From Pseudomonas svalbardensis (GTDB taxonomy: Bacteria; Pseudomonadota; Gammaproteobacteria; Pseudomonadales; Pseudomonadaceae): DNA of 64,000 bases. Both the position numbers and the translations under genes were made by a program. The notes below the pieces were generated by a model that did not search any database, was not told the DNA's origin, and saw nothing but the letters and a program-made list of their open reading frames with translations. Positions 26,416 through 35,879 of this stretch are shown in pieces (the stretch's first letter is position 1; each line of letters begins with the position of its first letter). Location: contig NZ_CP125619.1 of NCBI RefSeq assembly GCF_030053115.1, positions 4,289,501 through 4,353,500 on the forward strand, in the 5' to 3' direction.

Positions 26416-27840
26416 TCAGAGAAAGTAGAGCAAAACGACTCCCGTTGCAGCAACTATGACGATGTTGAGGGCGACCAGTCCGAAGGCGAATCGAATCAGG
26501 TTGTTTTCTTCATGCCGATTGGCGCCCGCCAGCCCGGTGATCAGCGACAGAATCGACAGCGACCCCAGTGCACCATGCCCGGCGGCACTGTTGACCATCG
26601 CGGCCAGCCACGCCCCGTGTTCGCTGGTCAGCGCGGCGATGGACGGCATGACGAGGGTGTTGCCGCCGACGTTGGAACCGGTGACGTAACCGGCGATACC
26701 CGCCAGCAAGGCGATCGTCGGCGCCAGGGAAATCCCCGACAACGATTGCAGTGTGCGCTGTGCCTCGACGAGGAAACCGGCGTTGACCATCACCTGAGAA
26801 AGCAGCAGGAACAGGAAAATCGTCGTGACCGGAAACTTCGCCCGATTGAACAGCGCGCGCCATGGGAAACCCGCTGCGGCGCTTTGTTTGATCGCCATCA
26901 GCAGGGTAACAATCAGCAGCGCCAGGCCTGGGGATGCCAATGGCTTCCACGAAACGTGCTCGCCCTTGACGATCCACAGCGCATCCCAGCCCGACATAAC
27001 AAACAACCCGCGCGACGCCACGATCACCCCCAGCAAGGCCAGATAAGGCCATGCCGCGCTCGGCCAACGCACCAGTTTCTTGCGTTGCGCATACGAGATG
27101 CCCAGACCTACGCAGGCCACGGCAAGACCGGCCAGCACACCGGAGACTTCCGGGCCCATCCACAGGTTGATGGAAAACAGCACGGCGACGAACAGCGCCG
27201 TCACCACAATCAGCCCGAGCCACGGCGAGACGGTGCGGATGCCGCCCTGCCACATGGCGATGGCGGCCAGGCAGAGGAACACCGGCGCACTGATCAGCGC
27301 TGAATGGCTGCCAAGGGTTTCCGCCGGCAAGTGCGCTAGCAACGCGCCGATCACCGTGGCCAGACCCAAGGTGCCCCATGGCATGATGACCATGCCGGCC
27401 AGGGCAATTTTCATCCCCGACTGACGCGTGAACAGGCCCATGAGCAAGGGCACGGTAGCGATCAGCGAGACACCGAAACCGGTCATCGCTTCCAGCAGCG
27501 GCGCCAGGCCCAGCACGATGAAGATGACTTGTGCCGGTGGCGTCCAGCCGAGCTCCTTGACCCAGGCGCCGATGGCCTGCGGCGCACCACCGCGCTCGAC
27601 CAGGATGACGAAGGCCAGCCCCGGTACGATCACGCACGCGGTGCTGAGAAACAGGATCGTGGTGTCCTGAAAGATCGCCGCGGTGATCGTCGTGGACACA
27701 GGCCCGGCCGCGCCCAATGCCCACAGCACGAGCACCAGCACCACACCCGCCAGCGCGGCTTGTACCGGTGGCCGGCGGACGATCAGGATCAATGCGATCA
27801 CCAGAGCGATCGGCGACATTTGCAACAAGAGAGAGCTCAT
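26416..27840 (-). CDS. LctP-type (L-lactate permease family) transporter
   Basis: 474-residue membrane carrier with about 12-14 helices. The family signature LEAMTGFGVSLIATVPLLMGL is present, together with GYVTGSNVGGNTLVMPSIAAL near the C-terminus. Characterised members move lactate or glycolate with protons; here the gene sits between a GST-like gene and a MocR regulator in a biosynthetic-looking unit, so it may carry a different small carboxylate. It is shorter than the 550-residue lactate permeases. The gap to the GST gene is 17 bases. Confidence 0.85.
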   Translation of the reverse strand: MSSLLLQMSPIALVIALILIVRRPPVQAALAGVVLVLVLWALGAAGPVSTTITAAIFQDTTILFLSTACVIVPGLAFVILVERGGAPQAIGAWVKELGWTPPAQVIFIVLGLAPLLEAMTGFGVSLIATVPLLMGLFTRQSGMKIALAGMVIMPWGTLGLATVIGALLAHLPAETLGSHSALISAPVFLCLAAIAMWQGGIRTVSPWLGLIVVTALFVAVLFSINLWMGPEVSGVLAGLAVACVGLGISYAQRKKLVRWPSAAWPYLALLGVIVASRGLFVMSGWDALWIVKGEHVSWKPLASPGLALLIVTLLMAIKQSAAAGFPWRALFNRAKFPVTTIFLFLLLSQVMVNAGFLVEAQRTLQSLSGISLAPTIALLAGIAGYVTGSNVGGNTLVMPSIAALTSEHGAWLAAMVNSAAGHGALGSLSILSLITGLAGANRHEENNLIRFAFGLVALNIVIVAATGVVLLYFL

Positions 27841-27857
27841 ACACAGTTTTCCTTAAC

Positions 27858-28472
27858 TTAATCGTGAGTCTGCCCGCTGTACTCGGTCGCCCGCATGGAC
27901 GCGCGCTCACAAAAAGTCTGATACCACTCGGTCAGGCGTGCTTGAGCGGAAAAGTCCGATAGTTGGCGAAAGGCAATCCAGTCGAGCGCAGTCGCCAGGG
28001 CAATGTGGCCGATGGTGATCGGGCCATTGAGGTCGACGTGTTCTTCGATGAAGCGGTAAGCCTCTTTGAGTTTGAAGGCTTGACCGTCGGCGTAGGCCGG
28101 ATAGCGCAAGGCCTCCGGGCGACGCTCGACTTCCCAACGCAGCTTGATGCCGACATCGCACATGCCCTGCGCCAAGGCCTGAAGGCGCAGCGCCTTATAG
28201 CGCTCGGGGCCGCTTGCCGGGATGAGTTTCGGCCCGTCGCTCAGGTCGTCGAGGTATTCACAAATCACGATGGAGTCGAACAGCGCCGTGTCGTCGGGCA
28301 GCATCAGCACCGGTACTTTGCCCAACGGGTTGGCCTTGTAGATGACCTCATTAGGCGACGTCGGGCTGGTCTCGTGGTGGATGACTTCCAGGTTCGAAGC
28401 AATCCCGAGTTCGTGAGCCAGCACCAGTACTTTGCGGGCGTAGGGCGAATGCGTCTGGTAGAAAAGTTTCAT
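27858..28472 (-). CDS. Glutathione S-transferase-like protein
   Basis: 204 residues. The thioredoxin-like N-terminal domain begins MKLFYQTHSPYARKVL with the Ser of SPYARKV as likely catalytic residue; the cis-Pro loop GKVPVLMLPDD and DSIVICEYLDD follow, then an all-alpha C-terminal domain. The ATG overlaps the stop of the FAD-binding gene (ATGA), so the two are translationally coupled; the longer frame to 28646 lies inside that gene. Possible roles are glutathione conjugation, isomerisation or peroxide removal in the pathway of this operon. Confidence 0.88.
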   Translation of the reverse strand: MKLFYQTHSPYARKVLVLAHELGIASNLEVIHHETSPTSPNEVIYKANPLGKVPVLMLPDDTALFDSIVICEYLDDLSDGPKLIPASGPERYKALRLQALAQGMCDVGIKLRWEVERRPEALRYPAYADGQAFKLKEAYRFIEEHVDLNGPITIGHIALATALDWIAFRQLSDFSAQARLTEWYQTFCERASMRATEYSGQTHD

Positions 28473-30250
28473 GCTGGAGTACCTGCCTGGAGGATTGCAG
28501 TGGCCGCGCGATGGGCGTCCATGAACAGACGCGAGGGCGCACCCGCCGAGGTGACGTAGTGGTTGTAGTAGCAAGAGCCTTCGGCGAGCGGGCCGAGTAC
28601 CCAGATGTTGCGTACCGGTTCGCCCGAAATCGACTTGGGATGACACGCCGCATCGACATCGATGCCGTCGATACCCGGCTCGTTGCTCCTCGGACGGATC
28701 AGGCCCAGTCGCGCGAGATCGCGCACCGGCGCGCTGTCGCTGTTGGTCACGCCACTGCCCTGGACATAGCCGGCAACACGCCGGAAGTTGTCTATCGCAG
28801 GTCGTGAGCCGGGCTTGAGGAACGTCAGCAGGCCCGCGTCACACAGGGCGAGCAGGTCGGCGTGGCGCTCTTTCTGCGGGCCGGCGACGAGGCGGTTGAT
28901 CGCCTTGTGCCAACGGCCGTAGAACTGGCGATGCGAGGCGTCGGTCAGCCCGTCGAAATCCACGGCTTCGCGCAGTCGGTCACGCAGATCGCGCCAGACC
29001 TCGATGGCCGCTTTGATCGCTGATTCCCCACGCCCAAGCCGCGATTCGTACAGGTCAGCTTCGATCGTGTCGTAGATCCAGGCGTGATAGTTGTAAGGCG
29101 TCACGTCGTCGGGCAGTGCGTGCCAGATCAGCGCCTGCGGATTGATCGAGCCGCAGGTAGCTTCGTAATCGCGCAGCAACGCTTCGCAAGCGACAACCCC
29201 GGGACTGCCCGCAACACTGACGGCCCTGAGTTGTGCCAGCACCTGCTCCGGCCCTGATTGGCCGTGCAGGACGGCGACGGCTGCAGCCCGCATCTCCAGC
29301 AGCATGAGCGGCAGGATGTCCTGCTCGAAATCCAGTTGTCGGTTTTGTGCATTCGCGCGCAAGGCTTCGATGCGCGCACTCGTCAGCAGCACGGCTTGGT
29401 GGCGGGGATTTTCTATCAGGCCATTGGGACGGGTTCGAAACGGCAGCCCGTCCCGCGACTGAATAAAGATCACCGGCTCGCGACCTGACGGTTCATAGGC
29501 GTGACTGGCGTCGGCCATCCGCTTGTAGTGTCCGCCCCGTCCAGAGGTGAGCGCCGCCAAGGTGTCCATCGCGCCCAGTCCCAGACCTTCGATCAGCACG
29601 GTTTCGCCGGGCTCAATGGCATCGAGGCTGCGAGGCAGCGGATAGATGTTCTCGACGCGTTTGTGATCAGCAGTTTGCAGGCGACCGGTGTGGCCGACCG
29701 TCAGGATCAGCTGATCCACCGTCACCGCAGCCCCTGAAGCGCTTTTCAGAAGGTACTGATGATCCTCGTTGCGCTCGACAGCCGTGACGGCTTGTTGATG
29801 CAGATTCACGCTCACCCACTGAGGGGCCGTGGCGAAGAATTGCGCAAAGGCGTCAGCCAGGTAAGCACCAAGCAAATGACGCGGCAGGAAGTCCTGCGGC
29901 TCGACATCGCGTCCATTGGCGGCGAGCAAGCCGCTGTCCGGATCGACCTTGAGCCGCTGCGCGCGGCACCACGTCAGGAAATCCGGCCCCGATCGTTCCC
30001 GCGCATCCGCAAGGTTCCCGAATGCTGCCGCATCCGGGAATACCCCGAGCTGGCCGGCAACGGTGTTGAGCAGCAGGTAGTCCGGTTGGTCCGGCCAATG
30101 CGCGCCGCTACCGAGCACATTGGGATCGAAAATGTCGATGACGACGGGTTGCTCCGGGCGCTCTTCAGCAAGGCTCAACAGGCGTTCGAAAATCGACAGC
30201 CCGCGCGATCCGCAGCCGACCAGGCCGATGTGCAGAGGCGCCTTCACCAT
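28469..30250 (-). CDS. Large FAD/NAD(P)-binding protein (NAD_binding_9 type)
   Basis: 593 residues. The N-terminal dinucleotide motif is HIGLVGCGSRGLSIFERLL; a second glycine motif IEGLGLGAMDTLAAL lies near residue 225, and LTVGHTG resembles the ATG-type motif of flavin N-monooxygenases. The C-terminal third has no recognised domain beyond GPLAEGSCYYNHYVTS. The ATG at 30250 follows GGAGGAGCGCAG and overlaps sbnB by seven bases. Related proteins are annotated only as FAD/NAD(P)-binding. Given its place after sbnA-sbnB, an oxidation or N-hydroxylation of a diaminopropionate derivative is a reasonable but untested idea. Confidence 0.8.
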   Translation of the reverse strand: MVKAPLHIGLVGCGSRGLSIFERLLSLAEERPEQPVVIDIFDPNVLGSGAHWPDQPDYLLLNTVAGQLGVFPDAAAFGNLADARERSGPDFLTWCRAQRLKVDPDSGLLAANGRDVEPQDFLPRHLLGAYLADAFAQFFATAPQWVSVNLHQQAVTAVERNEDHQYLLKSASGAAVTVDQLILTVGHTGRLQTADHKRVENIYPLPRSLDAIEPGETVLIEGLGLGAMDTLAALTSGRGGHYKRMADASHAYEPSGREPVIFIQSRDGLPFRTRPNGLIENPRHQAVLLTSARIEALRANAQNRQLDFEQDILPLMLLEMRAAAVAVLHGQSGPEQVLAQLRAVSVAGSPGVVACEALLRDYEATCGSINPQALIWHALPDDVTPYNYHAWIYDTIEADLYESRLGRGESAIKAAIEVWRDLRDRLREAVDFDGLTDASHRQFYGRWHKAINRLVAGPQKERHADLLALCDAGLLTFLKPGSRPAIDNFRRVAGYVQGSGVTNSDSAPVRDLARLGLIRPRSNEPGIDGIDVDAACHPKSISGEPVRNIWVLGPLAEGSCYYNHYVTSAGAPSRLFMDAHRAATAILQAGTPA

Positions 30251-31275
30251 CTGCGCTCCTCCCCGAAGAAGGATGGAATGGCGACAGCCGAAGCGTCCTT
30301 GACCGCGATGTCGTGGATCATTCGGCCAATCGCCAGATCGAGAATGCCCATGCCGAACGGCGAATAGATCAGCGGTTTGTCCGTGGCGACTTGCAGATCG
30401 CCGCGAATCAGCTGCGCCACGGTGCCGGTGACGAACTTGCGATGACCATACTTCTGCTCGGCCAGGTGCGGCGAGGTATTGGCTTTCAGGCAATGGGTGA
30501 CGTCGTCGAAGTAGTTGTAACTTTCCTCGATGATTTCTGCGCCGATATCACGCAGCGAGATGTTCAGCACGATCTGCCCCGGGCGGAATGTCCCTCTGCC
30601 TTTGACATAAGGCTCGCCGGCACTGGTCGCGAACACCACGATGTCGGCGGTCAGTGCGTCTGCAAGCGACAACAGCCGCACATCCGGCAGGCCGAGTTGT
30701 TCGCCGAATGTGGCCAGTGCTTGAGCGGATTCGAGGTTGAGGTCATGAATGCCGACACTGTCGAAAGACCAATCGTCGGCGATGAACGTCTCAAGGATGT
30801 TACGGGAAATCACCCCGCCACCAATGATCGACAGCCTTGGCGCGCTGCGGCGTTGGCCATTGAGCCACCAGGCGCCGAGCACCGCCGACGCCGCCGTGCG
30901 CACCGCGCTGATCAGCGCGCCTTCCAGAAGGGCATAGGGATAGCCAGTGTCCGGTTCGTTGAGGATCAGCACCGCCGACGCGCGCGGAATGCCCGACTTG
31001 ATGTTATCGGGATAACTGGCAATCCACTTGATCCCGGAGACCGATTGATCGCCCTCGCTGTCGACGATCGCCGCCGGCAAGGCAATGATCCGGTTCGCCG
31101 GTTCCGCCGGAAAACGCAGAAAGTAACTGTCGGGATTAACGGTTTCGCCGCGTTCATGGGTCAGGTAAGTCTGCGCGACGATCTCGATGGCTTCCTGACG
31201 AAGTCCGTTGAGTATGTCCTTGACGACTGCGCCGGGAATGACGTGGAACGGTTGAATCGAAGTCTGAGTGGTCAT
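30244..31275 (-). CDS. sbnB: SbnB-like dehydrogenase (ornithine cyclodeaminase/mu-crystallin family)
   Basis: 343-residue NAD-dependent enzyme. SbnB of staphylococci oxidises N-(1-amino-1-carboxyethyl)-glutamate to L-2,3-diaminopropionate and 2-oxoglutarate. The sequence shows the substrate segment SGIKWIASYPDN, GALISAVRTAASA and a Rossmann motif LSIIGGGVISRNILETF. It is six bases downstream of sbnA, the same pair arrangement that makes L-Dap in staphyloferrin B synthesis; the rest of the staphyloferrin genes are absent here. Confidence 0.88.
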   Translation of the reverse strand: MTTQTSIQPFHVIPGAVVKDILNGLRQEAIEIVAQTYLTHERGETVNPDSYFLRFPAEPANRIIALPAAIVDSEGDQSVSGIKWIASYPDNIKSGIPRASAVLILNEPDTGYPYALLEGALISAVRTAASAVLGAWWLNGQRRSAPRLSIIGGGVISRNILETFIADDWSFDSVGIHDLNLESAQALATFGEQLGLPDVRLLSLADALTADIVVFATSAGEPYVKGRGTFRPGQIVLNISLRDIGAEIIEESYNYFDDVTHCLKANTSPHLAEQKYGHRKFVTGTVAQLIRGDLQVATDKPLIYSPFGMGILDLAIGRMIHDIAVKDASAVAIPSFFGEERRW

Positions 31276-31281
31276 TGGGAA

Positions 31282-32256
31282 TTACGCCGAAAGCGCCAGA
31301 GCGATTTCTGGGAAAAGTGGATGCAGCGCTGCTGGGCCGATGCGCTGGGAAACCCAGTCGTCGGAATAGATGGTTTCGAGGTAGCGCTCACCCATGTCCG
31401 GGGAGATCGCCATAACGACATCGTCGGGACGAATGTTCGGCGCCCATTGCTGGATACCCGCGAGGACAGTGCCGGTGGAGCCGCCGAAGAGCAGACCGTA
31501 GCGTTGCGCCAGCCAGCGGCAGACCTTGATCGTCTGTTCCTCGGGAATCGACAGGAAGTCGTGAATACCGGACGGCTCGAATATCTCCGGCAGGCGGCTG
31601 GTGCCGAGCCCCGGAATATGGCGCGTACCCCCCGGTAGACCAAACGTGACCGAGCCGACGGTATCGACGGCGATGACTTTGGTGTGCGGATGATGTTCGG
31701 CGAAGTAGTTCTTGCAGCCCATCAGCGTGCCGGTCGTACCAGCGCCGACAAACAAGTAATCCACGTGTGGAAACTTATGGGCAATGGACCTGGACGTCGC
31801 TTGATAGTGGGCGAAGGGGTTGGTCGGATTCTTGTATTGATTGAGCCAGATGTAGTCCGGGTTTTGCGCGACCATTTGCTCGATCAAACGAATGCGCGAA
31901 TTAAGGTAGCCGCCGTTCTCGTCACGCTGATCAACCATGATCATCTCGGCACCCAGTGCCTGCATGAGCTTTCTGTTCGGCGCAGAAATATTGGGGTCGA
32001 TCACACAGACAAACTTGTAACCCTTGGCGGCGCAGACCATGGCCAGCGCGACCCCCAGATTCCCCGACGAAGATTCGACCAGCCGAGTTTTATGGGTAAT
32101 CCGGCCCTGGTTTTCCAGATCCGTAACGAGGGCGTGGGCGGTTTTGAGTTTTATTGATCCGGCAGGATTCAGTCCTTCGATTTTCAGTTGGATCGTTGCG
32201 CTGCAAAGATCCCCAATCTGCACATAACTATCTTCATTGATAAGTTGCTTGATCAT
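31282..32256 (-). CDS. sbnA: SbnA-like PLP synthase for 2,3-diaminopropionate
   Basis: 324-residue cysteine-synthase-fold enzyme. SbnA joins O-phospho-L-serine and L-glutamate to give N-(1-amino-1-carboxyethyl)-glutamate. The PLP Lys region is NPAGSIKLKTA; SSSGNLGVALA is the Asn loop and VGAGTTGTLMG the phosphate loop. The start at 32256 (MIKQLINEDSY) is preferred over 32304 because the longer N-terminus is not family-like, although the ribosome-binding site is weak (GGACG). First gene of a six-gene unit. O-acetylserine or phosphoserine use cannot be told by eye. Confidence 0.88.
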   Translation of the reverse strand: MIKQLINEDSYVQIGDLCSATIQLKIEGLNPAGSIKLKTAHALVTDLENQGRITHKTRLVESSSGNLGVALAMVCAAKGYKFVCVIDPNISAPNRKLMQALGAEMIMVDQRDENGGYLNSRIRLIEQMVAQNPDYIWLNQYKNPTNPFAHYQATSRSIAHKFPHVDYLFVGAGTTGTLMGCKNYFAEHHPHTKVIAVDTVGSVTFGLPGGTRHIPGLGTSRLPEIFEPSGIHDFLSIPEEQTIKVCRWLAQRYGLLFGGSTGTVLAGIQQWAPNIRPDDVVMAISPDMGERYLETIYSDDWVSQRIGPAALHPLFPEIALALSA

Positions 32257-32578
32257 ACGTCGTCCGTTTCGTCTCTTATGCCGGGCGCACGGGGGCGCCA
32301 GCATTCATCCTGGAATGTTTGAAAAGCAGTAAATGCAGTTCGCCTGCTGGGTTTGTTTTTAGATTTTTTAGCTGGACAGGAAGTGACCTTGCGGTGGACG
32401 CCGATCTATTCAAAAAATCAGGTATTACGCTCTGCCGACTGTAAGCGTCGAGAGTGTTGCGGGGCGCAAAGTAGAGCCATTCATCGGCTCGCCAAGGCTT
32501 GTAGAAATACTGGCGAATTTTCCTACGCGGGGAGAGATACAGATTTCGGGTTTTTTCCAGTACAGCTAAGGTTGGGGT

Positions 32579-32604
32579 GTATCCCCCAGTGCAGCCGGGG
32601 ATAC
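32579..32604. promoter_or_regulatory. Perfect inverted repeat upstream of the sbnA operon
   Basis: GTATCCCC, ten bases, GGGGATAC. It lies in the 392-base gap between the BvgS-type kinase and sbnA, which is noticeably AT-richer than its surroundings and holds no credible gene. It lacks a T-run, so an operator is at least as likely as a terminator. Confidence 0.4.
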
Positions 32605-32648
32605 TCGTGTCCATTCCCAAAGGCATCGCGCCCCACTGGGATTAAGCG

Positions 32649-35600
32649 TCAGTCTCGCTTGAGGCTCTGATCCAGGCGTGCCATGGCGTGTTGCAATTGA
32701 TCGACGGCCTCGTCGATCAACGTCGCGCGCCCTTCGGCGCAGGCACGTTCCAGATGTTCGCAGCACTCGATCAAACGTTTTGCACGAACCATCCGCGCAC
32801 CGCCTTTGATGCGGTGCGCCAGGTCTTGCAGGCGGTGACGATTGCCACTGACGTGCGCTGAAAGCAGATCATCGCGATCGTAGAGGTTGGTTGCTGCCAG
32901 TTCGCGCAACAACTGATTGATCAGCGTCCGGTCTTCACCGACGTAGAGCTCCAGGCCGGTCAAGTCGATCTCGGACGTTGCTTGCTCTTCCACCGGCGCT
33001 GGCGGCTCATTCACAAATCGGGACGCCAGCCAGGCACTCAAATCGGCCAGCCGGATCGGTTTGAACAGGCAGTCGTCCATGCCGGCTTCAAGGCAACGGA
33101 TCTTTTCCTCCGGCTGCGCATTGGCGCTAAACCCAAGAATCAGCGTGGGTGGCAAGCCATTAGCGCGCTCTTCATCGCGTATCGCACCCGCCAGTTCATA
33201 ACCATTGACCACCGGCATGTTGCAATCGGTGATGACCAAATCGAGCTCATGCTCGCGCCACGTCACAAGACCACGCTCGCCATCCTCAACCTCCAGCACT
33301 TGATGCCCCAGGTAGCTCAGCTGCCGTGAGAGCAACAATCGATTGGCCGGGTAATCGTCGACCACCAGAATCGTCAGCAGCCGAGTGGCCACCTGCAATC
33401 CGCTATCGGTCCGCTCGCTGCAGGCCAACGGTTGCAACGCCATCAGATCAAAGCTGATGTCGACCTGCGTACCCAGTCCGAGGACGCTGTCGAGCTGCAA
33501 TCGGCCGCCCATCATTTCGCACAGAGTGCGGCTGATCACCAGTCCCAGACCGGAGCCATTGTGGCCTGACTGCTGGCCGTTACCGGCCTGCACGAACGGG
33601 CTGAACAGTCGTTGCTGATCGACCACACTGACACCGATGCCGCTGTCCTCAATACGCACACTGACTGCCAGATGCCCCGACACCCCGGGCTCTACTCGCA
33701 GTGTCAGACTCACCTCACCTTCACGGGTGAACTTGATCGCGTTGCTCAGCAGATTGGACAGCACCTGCTTGAAGCGGGTGGGGTCGACTAACACGTCACG
33801 ATCGCTGTGTTCGGCCAATTCGACCCGCCACTGCAAGTTCTTCTGCCGTGCCAGGCCTTCGAATACCCGGCACACCGACTCCACCAGCGTGCGTAGATTG
33901 GCCCGCTCAGGGGTCAGCGACAAATGCCCGGACTCGATGCGGGCGATGTCCAGGATGTCGCCGATCAACGCCAGCAATTGCTGCGCGGCATTGGATGCTA
34001 CTTCGATGGCGGAGCGATCAGTGAAGCCCTCTTCCGCTCGCTTCAGCGCCAGTTCGAGCATGCCGATCAGGGCATTCATCGGTGTGCGGATTTCATGACT
34101 CATGGTCGCCAGAAAGGTGGTTTTGGCGCGGTTGGCATCGTCGGCGGCGTTCTTGGCATCCTGCAATTGCCCGAGCAGTTGTTGGCGTTGAGTGATCTGC
34201 CGACGCTGCCAGGCAATCCAGGCCAGTGCGAGCAACAGCAAAGCGCCCGCAGCGGCAAACGCCTGGAGAATGCCTTGGCGATGACGCAGCCAGTAGCTGT
34301 CATCGATCACCACATCATTGCTCCAGCGGGCTAACAGCTCATCCATCTCCTGGGGCGAAATGCTCAGCAGTGCCTTGTTCAGAATCGAGTGCAACTCCAG
34401 CGCACCTCGGTTGGTGGCCAGAGCGATACGCGCCGGTTCATCACCCACGGTGCTGCTGATCCGCAGACGCTCGCGGTATTGCCGGGTGATCAGATACCGA
34501 GCCACGATCAATGAGCTGACTGCCCCGTCGGCCTGGCCCTTGATCACCCATTCCATACCCTGCGCCGGACTCTGCACTTCGACCAGACGTACATTGGGCG
34601 CCCGAGCGCGGATGAACCCGAGCAACGGATGACCGCGATAAATCGCCAGGCGTTTACCAGCCATGTCATCGAGGGTCCTTGGGCTTCCCGGGGGGGTCGC
34701 ACTGACCAGTACAAACGGATTGTTCAAGTAGGCCCGAGTGAAACGCAGTTCGACTTCGCGTTCGATACTGGGCGTGACCACAGGTAACACGTCGATCTTG
34801 CCGTCCTTGAGTTGCTGGATCTGCTGATCGAGGGAGTTACCCCGCTGCACCTTGAAGGTCAAGCCGCTGCGCTGGCTGATCAGCGTCAGCAATTGCGCAG
34901 TCAACCCGCTGAGTTGTCCCTGGGCATCGTAAAAAGTCAGCGGTGCAAAATTCTCGATGGCACCGACTTCCACCGTCGGATGTTGATCCAGCCAACGTTG
35001 TTCACTGGCGCTCAAACGTACTCGCTCTTGACCCGCCATGTTGGCTCTGCCGGCACTCCAGCGCTGTTCGATGTCCGTGCGCTGATCCATGGGAATCGTC
35101 GCCAGAGCCTTATCGACAATGCTTTTCAGACGTGGGTTACCCCGGCTGAAGGCAAAGCCGAACGGATTGGCGTCCAGGCCGGAAGGTCCCACCAGGCGTA
35201 CGTTACTGAGGTAGTTGTTATTGATGAGGTAATTGGCGCTGATGAAGTCCCCGAGGTACACATCATCGAGCCCGAACGCCACCGCCCCGATCGCGTCGAG
35301 TGCCGAGGGGTAGCGTTGCAAGCTCGCATCGGGATAGAAGGCTTCGACAGTCTGCGCCTGCAGATAGTCATCGACCATGGCGATGCGTTTGCCCGCGAGG
35401 TCGACGGGCATCCAGTCGTCCAGGCGGGTAACCAGCATCGGCTGATCTTCGGCATAGGCACTGGATCGGGTCAGCTCGGGGTCAGCCACCTCGAAGTTGT
35501 TGGACGTGCCGAGCAGGTCCAGATCATCGCGTTTGAGCGCATCCATGGCCGCCTCGCGCGTGCGATAACGAAGCACGTCGATTTTTACGTGCAACAGCTG

Positions 35601-35867
35601 CCCCAACAGTGCGGCATAGTCTGCGGTGATGCCTTCCAGCTCATCAACGTTACGCGTGATCTCGAACGGCGGGTAGTCCGGCCCCGACACCCCGAGGCGC
35701 AAGACTCGTTTGCCACGCAACCACTGCCAGTCTTTTTCATCCAGCTGGACCTGATACCCCTCCACCGCGGAACGCCCCAGCACATGCAAAAGCGTTGGCT
35801 CATCGGCCGCCGTCACCGGGGGCCCCAGTCCACAGAACAGCAACAGAGCCCACAAATAATCGCGCAT
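32649..35867 (-). CDS. BvgS-type hybrid sensor kinase with two periplasmic binding domains
   Basis: 1072 residues. Signal sequence, then two tandem SBP_bac_3 (venus-flytrap) domains (about 45-265 and 285-520), a membrane helix (about 535-555), a short coiled coil, HisKA with SHEIRTPMNALIG (His near 588), an HATPase (SNLLSNAIKF, GSGLGL), a receiver with VITDCNMP (Asp near 879) and an Hpt domain with AHRIKGGAR (His near 1017). It should sense small periplasmic ligands such as amino acids and pass phosphate through D and H to the NarL-type regulator encoded just upstream. The ATG at 35867 is used; a GTG at 35879 follows the regulator stop directly. Confidence 0.92.
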   Translation of the reverse strand: MRDYLWALLLFCGLGPPVTAADEPTLLHVLGRSAVEGYQVQLDEKDWQWLRGKRVLRLGVSGPDYPPFEITRNVDELEGITADYAALLGQLLHVKIDVLRYRTREAAMDALKRDDLDLLGTSNNFEVADPELTRSSAYAEDQPMLVTRLDDWMPVDLAGKRIAMVDDYLQAQTVEAFYPDASLQRYPSALDAIGAVAFGLDDVYLGDFISANYLINNNYLSNVRLVGPSGLDANPFGFAFSRGNPRLKSIVDKALATIPMDQRTDIEQRWSAGRANMAGQERVRLSASEQRWLDQHPTVEVGAIENFAPLTFYDAQGQLSGLTAQLLTLISQRSGLTFKVQRGNSLDQQIQQLKDGKIDVLPVVTPSIEREVELRFTRAYLNNPFVLVSATPPGSPRTLDDMAGKRLAIYRGHPLLGFIRARAPNVRLVEVQSPAQGMEWVIKGQADGAVSSLIVARYLITRQYRERLRISSTVGDEPARIALATNRGALELHSILNKALLSISPQEMDELLARWSNDVVIDDSYWLRHRQGILQAFAAAGALLLLALAWIAWQRRQITQRQQLLGQLQDAKNAADDANRAKTTFLATMSHEIRTPMNALIGMLELALKRAEEGFTDRSAIEVASNAAQQLLALIGDILDIARIESGHLSLTPERANLRTLVESVCRVFEGLARQKNLQWRVELAEHSDRDVLVDPTRFKQVLSNLLSNAIKFTREGEVSLTLRVEPGVSGHLAVSVRIEDSGIGVSVVDQQRLFSPFVQAGNGQQSGHNGSGLGLVISRTLCEMMGGRLQLDSVLGLGTQVDISFDLMALQPLACSERTDSGLQVATRLLTILVVDDYPANRLLLSRQLSYLGHQVLEVEDGERGLVTWREHELDLVITDCNMPVVNGYELAGAIRDEERANGLPPTLILGFSANAQPEEKIRCLEAGMDDCLFKPIRLADLSAWLASRFVNEPPAPVEEQATSEIDLTGLELYVGEDRTLINQLLRELAATNLYDRDDLLSAHVSGNRHRLQDLAHRIKGGARMVRAKRLIECCEHLERACAEGRATLIDEAVDQLQHAMARLDQSLKRD

Positions 35868-35879
35868 GATCGGGCTCAC

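Noticed and set aside
30313..31638. 441-codon plus-strand frame across sbnB and sbnA
   Set aside because: It spans two real genes and their gap on the opposite strand and has shadow-like composition.
32276..32626. 116-codon minus-strand frame in the sbnA upstream gap
   Set aside because: No family motif, no good ribosome-binding site, and it would overlap the promoter and start of sbnA.
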